DNA of 64,000 nucleotides from Paraburkholderia fungorum (GTDB lineage Bacteria; Pseudomonadota; Gammaproteobacteria; Burkholderiales; Burkholderiaceae), in NCBI RefSeq assembly GCF_902833645.1, contig NZ_CADFGE010000010.1:62001-126000 (forward strand). The letters are read 5' to 3'. How positions within the stretch are numbered: position 1 is the first letter of the stretch; every line of letters starts with the position of its first letter. This document shows, in pieces, positions 61,754 to 64,000 of this stretch. The position numbers and the translations under genes were made by a program. Below the pieces are notes generated by a model, which worked only from the letters and a program-made list of their open reading frames with translations, did not search any database and was not told where the DNA came from.

Positions 61754-63394
61754 ATGGCAGCAAAAGAAATTATTTTTAGCGACGTCGCCCGCTCGAAACT
61801 GGTCGAAGGCGTCAACATCCTGGCCAACGCGGTCAAGGTCACGCTCGGCCCGAAAGGACGCAACGTTGTGCTGGAGCGCAGCTTCGGCTCACCGGTCGTG
61901 ACCAAAGACGGCGTCTCGGTCGCCAAGGAAATCGAATTGCCGGACCGCGTGCAGAACATCGGCGCGCAACTCGTGAAAGAAGTCGCTTCGCGCACCAGCG
62001 ACGCCGCCGGCGACGGCACCACCACCGCAACCGTGCTTGCACAGGCGATCGTGCGCGAAGGCCAGAAATACGTCGCGGCGGGCCTCAACCCGCTGGACCT
62101 GAAACGCGGCATCGACAAGGCCGTGGTCGCCGCGATCGAAGAACTCAGGAAGATCAGCAAACCGACTACCACCAGCAAGGAAATCGCCCAGGTCGCGACG
62201 ATTTCGGCCAACGGTGAAGAATCGATCGGCCAGCGGATTGCCGAAGCGATCGACCGGGTCGGCAAGGAAGGCGTCATTACCGTTGAAGACGGCAAGTCGC
62301 TCGACGATGAACTCGATGTGGTGGAGGGCCTGCAGTTCGATCGCGGCTACCTGTCGCCCTATTTCATCAACGATCAGGACAAACAGGTTGCCGTGCTCGA
62401 TAACCCGTTCGTGCTGCTGCACGACAAGAAGGTATCGAATATCCGTGATCTGCTGCCGATTCTGGAACAGGTCGCGAAAGCCGGCCGCCCGCTGCTGATC
62501 ATCGCGGAAGACGTCGAAGGCGAAGCGCTCGCCACCCTGGTGGTGAACAACATTCGCGGCATTCTGAAAACGGTCGCGGTCAAGGCGCCGGGCTTCGGCG
62601 ACCGCCGCAAGGCACTGCTCGAAGATATCGCGATCCTGACCGGCGGCCAGGTGATCGCTGAGGAAACCGGCCTGTCGCTCGAAAAGGCGACGCTCGCGGA
62701 ACTCGGTCAGGCCAAGCGCATCGAGGTCGGCAAGGAGAACACCACGGTCATCGACGGCGCCGGCGACAGCAAGAACATCGAAGCGCGCGTGAAGCAGATT
62801 CGCACCCAGATCGAGGAAGCGAGTTCCGACTACGACCGCGAGAAACTGCAGGAACGTGTCGCGAAGCTGGCGGGCGGCGTTGCCGTCATCAAGGTGGGCG
62901 GTGCGACCGAGATCGAAGTCAAGGAAAAGAAAGACCGTGTCGACGACGCGCTGCACGCCACGCGCGCCGCGGTCGAAGAAGGCATTGTGCCGGGCGGCGG
63001 CGTCGCGCTGATTCGCGTGAAGCAGGCCATCAGCGGGCTCAAGGGCGTGAACGCCGATCAGGATGCGGGCATCAAGATCGTGCTGCGCGCGCTCGAAGAA
63101 CCGCTGCGCCAGATCGTGACGAACGCCGGCGAAGAGGCCAGCGTGGTGGTCGCGAAAGTGGCCGAAGGCACGGGCAACTTCGGTTATAACGCCCAGACCG
63201 GCGAGTACGGCGACCTCGTGGAATCGGGTGTGCTCGATCCGACCAAGGTCACGCGTACGGCGCTGCAAAACGCGGCGTCGGTTGCGGGTCTGCTGTTGAC
63301 CACCGACGCCACCGTGCATGAAGCGCCGAAGGATGCGCCGGCAGCGGGCCAGCCGGGCGGTCCGGGCGCAGGCGGACCGGGTCTCGACTTCTAG
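61754..63394 (+). CDS. groEL: Chaperonin GroEL, probably an additional copy
   Basis: The 546-residue protein has the family motifs LGPKGRNVVLERSFGSP and AAGDGTTTATVLAQAIV (ATP site) and VEEGIVPGGGVALIRV. The C-terminus is GGPGAGGPGLDF rather than the Gly-Gly-Met repeat of the main housekeeping GroEL. The unusual C-terminus and the position beside sulfur genes suggest one of several paralogous operons, but the rest of the genome is not visible. CGGAG precedes its ATG. Confidence 0.96.
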   Translation: MAAKEIIFSDVARSKLVEGVNILANAVKVTLGPKGRNVVLERSFGSPVVTKDGVSVAKEIELPDRVQNIGAQLVKEVASRTSDAAGDGTTTATVLAQAIVREGQKYVAAGLNPLDLKRGIDKAVVAAIEELRKISKPTTTSKEIAQVATISANGEESIGQRIAEAIDRVGKEGVITVEDGKSLDDELDVVEGLQFDRGYLSPYFINDQDKQVAVLDNPFVLLHDKKVSNIRDLLPILEQVAKAGRPLLIIAEDVEGEALATLVVNNIRGILKTVAVKAPGFGDRRKALLEDIAILTGGQVIAEETGLSLEKATLAELGQAKRIEVGKENTTVIDGAGDSKNIEARVKQIRTQIEEASSDYDREKLQERVAKLAGGVAVIKVGGATEIEVKEKKDRVDDALHATRAAVEEGIVPGGGVALIRVKQAISGLKGVNADQDAGIKIVLRALEEPLRQIVTNAGEEASVVVAKVAEGTGNFGYNAQTGEYGDLVESGVLDPTKVTRTALQNAASVAGLLLTTDATVHEAPKDAPAAGQPGGPGAGGPGLDF

Positions 63395-63419
63395 GCGTCA
63401 AGACGTTCTATCCGCATAC

Positions 63420-63453
63420 ACGCCGGCATGCTTTTCAACACGCATGCCGGCGT
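63420..63453. terminator. Perfect 12-bp hairpin after groEL
   Basis: ACGCCGGCATGC (63420-63431) pairs with GCATGCCGGCGT (63442-63453) across a ten-base loop, 26 bases after the groEL stop and before the convergent CmcJ-like gene. No T-run follows, so it is a probable but unproven terminator. Confidence 0.55.
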
Positions 63454-63529
63454 GGTTCAACATGAATTGGCATGTCAGCCAAGCCAGGCGCCGCAACCTG
63501 CCACGCCAGTGCGGCATGCACAAACTCAC

Positions 63530-64000
63530 TCAGAAAAACAGCAGCGTGCGCAGCTCAATGCTTCTGCGCGGCGGCGCATCGGCCGGCGATGTTGGATCGT
63601 CGAATGCCGTGTGGGCCGTCAGGCGCGCGATGCCGTCACCCGCCGAATCGTAGATCTTCAGCAACAGGTATTCATCCGGCGACATATGCGGGAAGTAGTA
63701 CCAGCGGTGCCGCGGATTGAACACCAGCGCATACGTCTCGCCAACCTTGTCGGGATACACCAGGTCCGACGCCACCAGATCGTTGAGCGCAATACTGCGC
63801 GAATCGCATAGCGCGAGCGGCGACGCGTGCACCGTTTCTCCGATCGGGCGCCATAGATTGACGATCGCCACGCGGCCTTGCAGCAAACGTTCGGCTTCCG
63901 CTGCCGGCAAATGATCGCGCACCCGGCGCGGTCCCGACACAAACGTCTGGTCGTTATGGATGTACTTGACCGGCTCCCTTATGCCATTGCCGCGTTCAGG
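63530..64000 (-). CDS. CmcJ/NvfI-family protein, C-terminal part (cut by window edge)
   Basis: The minus-strand frame is open from 64000 to its stop at 63530, giving 156 residues without the N-terminus. It contains KYIHNDQTFVSGPRRVRD, VNLWRPIGETV, PLALCDSRS, HRWYYFPHMSPDEYLLLKIYD and the end RRSIELRTLLFF. These match the CmcJ/NvfI family, named after proteins of cephamycin and fungal terpenoid biosynthesis and thought to act as oxygenases. The role here is unknown. A GTG at 63940 is an internal codon rather than the real start. Confidence 0.8.
   Translation of the reverse strand, partial: PERGNGIREPVKYIHNDQTFVSGPRRVRDHLPAAEAERLLQGRVAIVNLWRPIGETVHASPLALCDSRSIALNDLVASDLVYPDKVGETYALVFNPRHRWYYFPHMSPDEYLLLKIYDSAGDGIARLTAHTAFDDPTSPADAPPRRSIELRTLLFF

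Noticed and set aside
61889..63319. Long minus-strand open frame opposite groEL
   Set aside because: It is the antisense of a fully conserved groEL gene and has no start signals or domain features.
1..64000. CRISPR arrays, prophage, insertion sequences, tRNA or rRNA genes
   Set aside because: I found no spaced direct repeats, transposase or integrase frames, or structured RNA gene sequences; only short tandem repeats were seen.

Overview
The window looks like chromosomal DNA of a GC-rich betaproteobacterium of the Burkholderia/Paraburkholderia type. The basis is codon use, a 16-stranded-type porin ending in Phe, a RecBCD locus in the order recC-recB, a GroESL copy with a CIRCE operator, and close packing of ABC importers and organosulfur oxygenases. 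I see no rRNA, tRNA, insertion sequence, prophage or CRISPR array. No species call is possible from the sequence alone.

Region 1 (1-20.9 kb) is a mixed housekeeping stretch. It holds recB (cut by the window edge) and recC, a FUSC-family efflux protein, an Lrp-type regulator divergent from a cysteine-dioxygenase-like gene, a large MscS channel, a YwnA/YwnB-like Rrf2 regulator plus NAD(P)-binding protein with matching operators, a DJ-1/PfpI protein, an orphan CHASE3-type sensor kinase, amtB behind a sigma-54 promoter, a fluoride riboswitch with crcB, a DUF1801 protein and an acyltransferase.

Region 2 (20.9-27.4 kb, minus strand) reads as one operon: flavin monooxygenase-like protein, sulfonate-type ABC importer (permease, ATPase, binding protein), a SoxC-type sulfite dehydrogenase and a small cytochrome c. 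The likely logic is uptake of an organosulfur compound, oxidation, then disposal of sulfite.

Region 3 (27.7-36.4 kb) is a 2-hydroxy-acid catabolic module. It has an FAD-linked 2-hydroxyacid dehydrogenase, a polyamine-type ABC importer with a fused double permease, a DapA-family aldolase, an IclR regulator and an FMN-dependent 2-hydroxyacid oxidase.

Region 4 (36.7-61.2 kb) is a large organosulfur-acquisition island. Its plus-strand half carries a sulfonate-type importer with two different permeases, a DszA/NtaA-type flavin monooxygenase, a TauD/AtsK-type dioxygenase, a DszC/SfnB-type monooxygenase, an SfnG-like flavin monooxygenase, and a protein that looks like a binding protein but has no signal peptide and keeps the catalytic Cys-His-Arg pattern of the sulfinate desulfinase DszB. 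Next come a family-5 binding protein, an aldo/keto reductase and a MetQ-like binding protein. The minus-strand half has a complete Dpp-type importer with two more family-5 binding proteins, then a porin, a DUF3088 protein and a second DszC-like enzyme. Together the genes resemble a 4S-like desulfurization route (S-oxidation, C-S cleavage, desulfination) placed beside importers. The substrate is unknown. A 28-bp sequence recurs upstream of three of the sulfur transcription units and may be a regulator site; no LysR-type sulfur regulator lies in the window.

Region 5 (61.3-64 kb) has an extra groES-groEL operon under CIRCE control and the 3' part of a CmcJ/NvfI-family gene that runs off the end.
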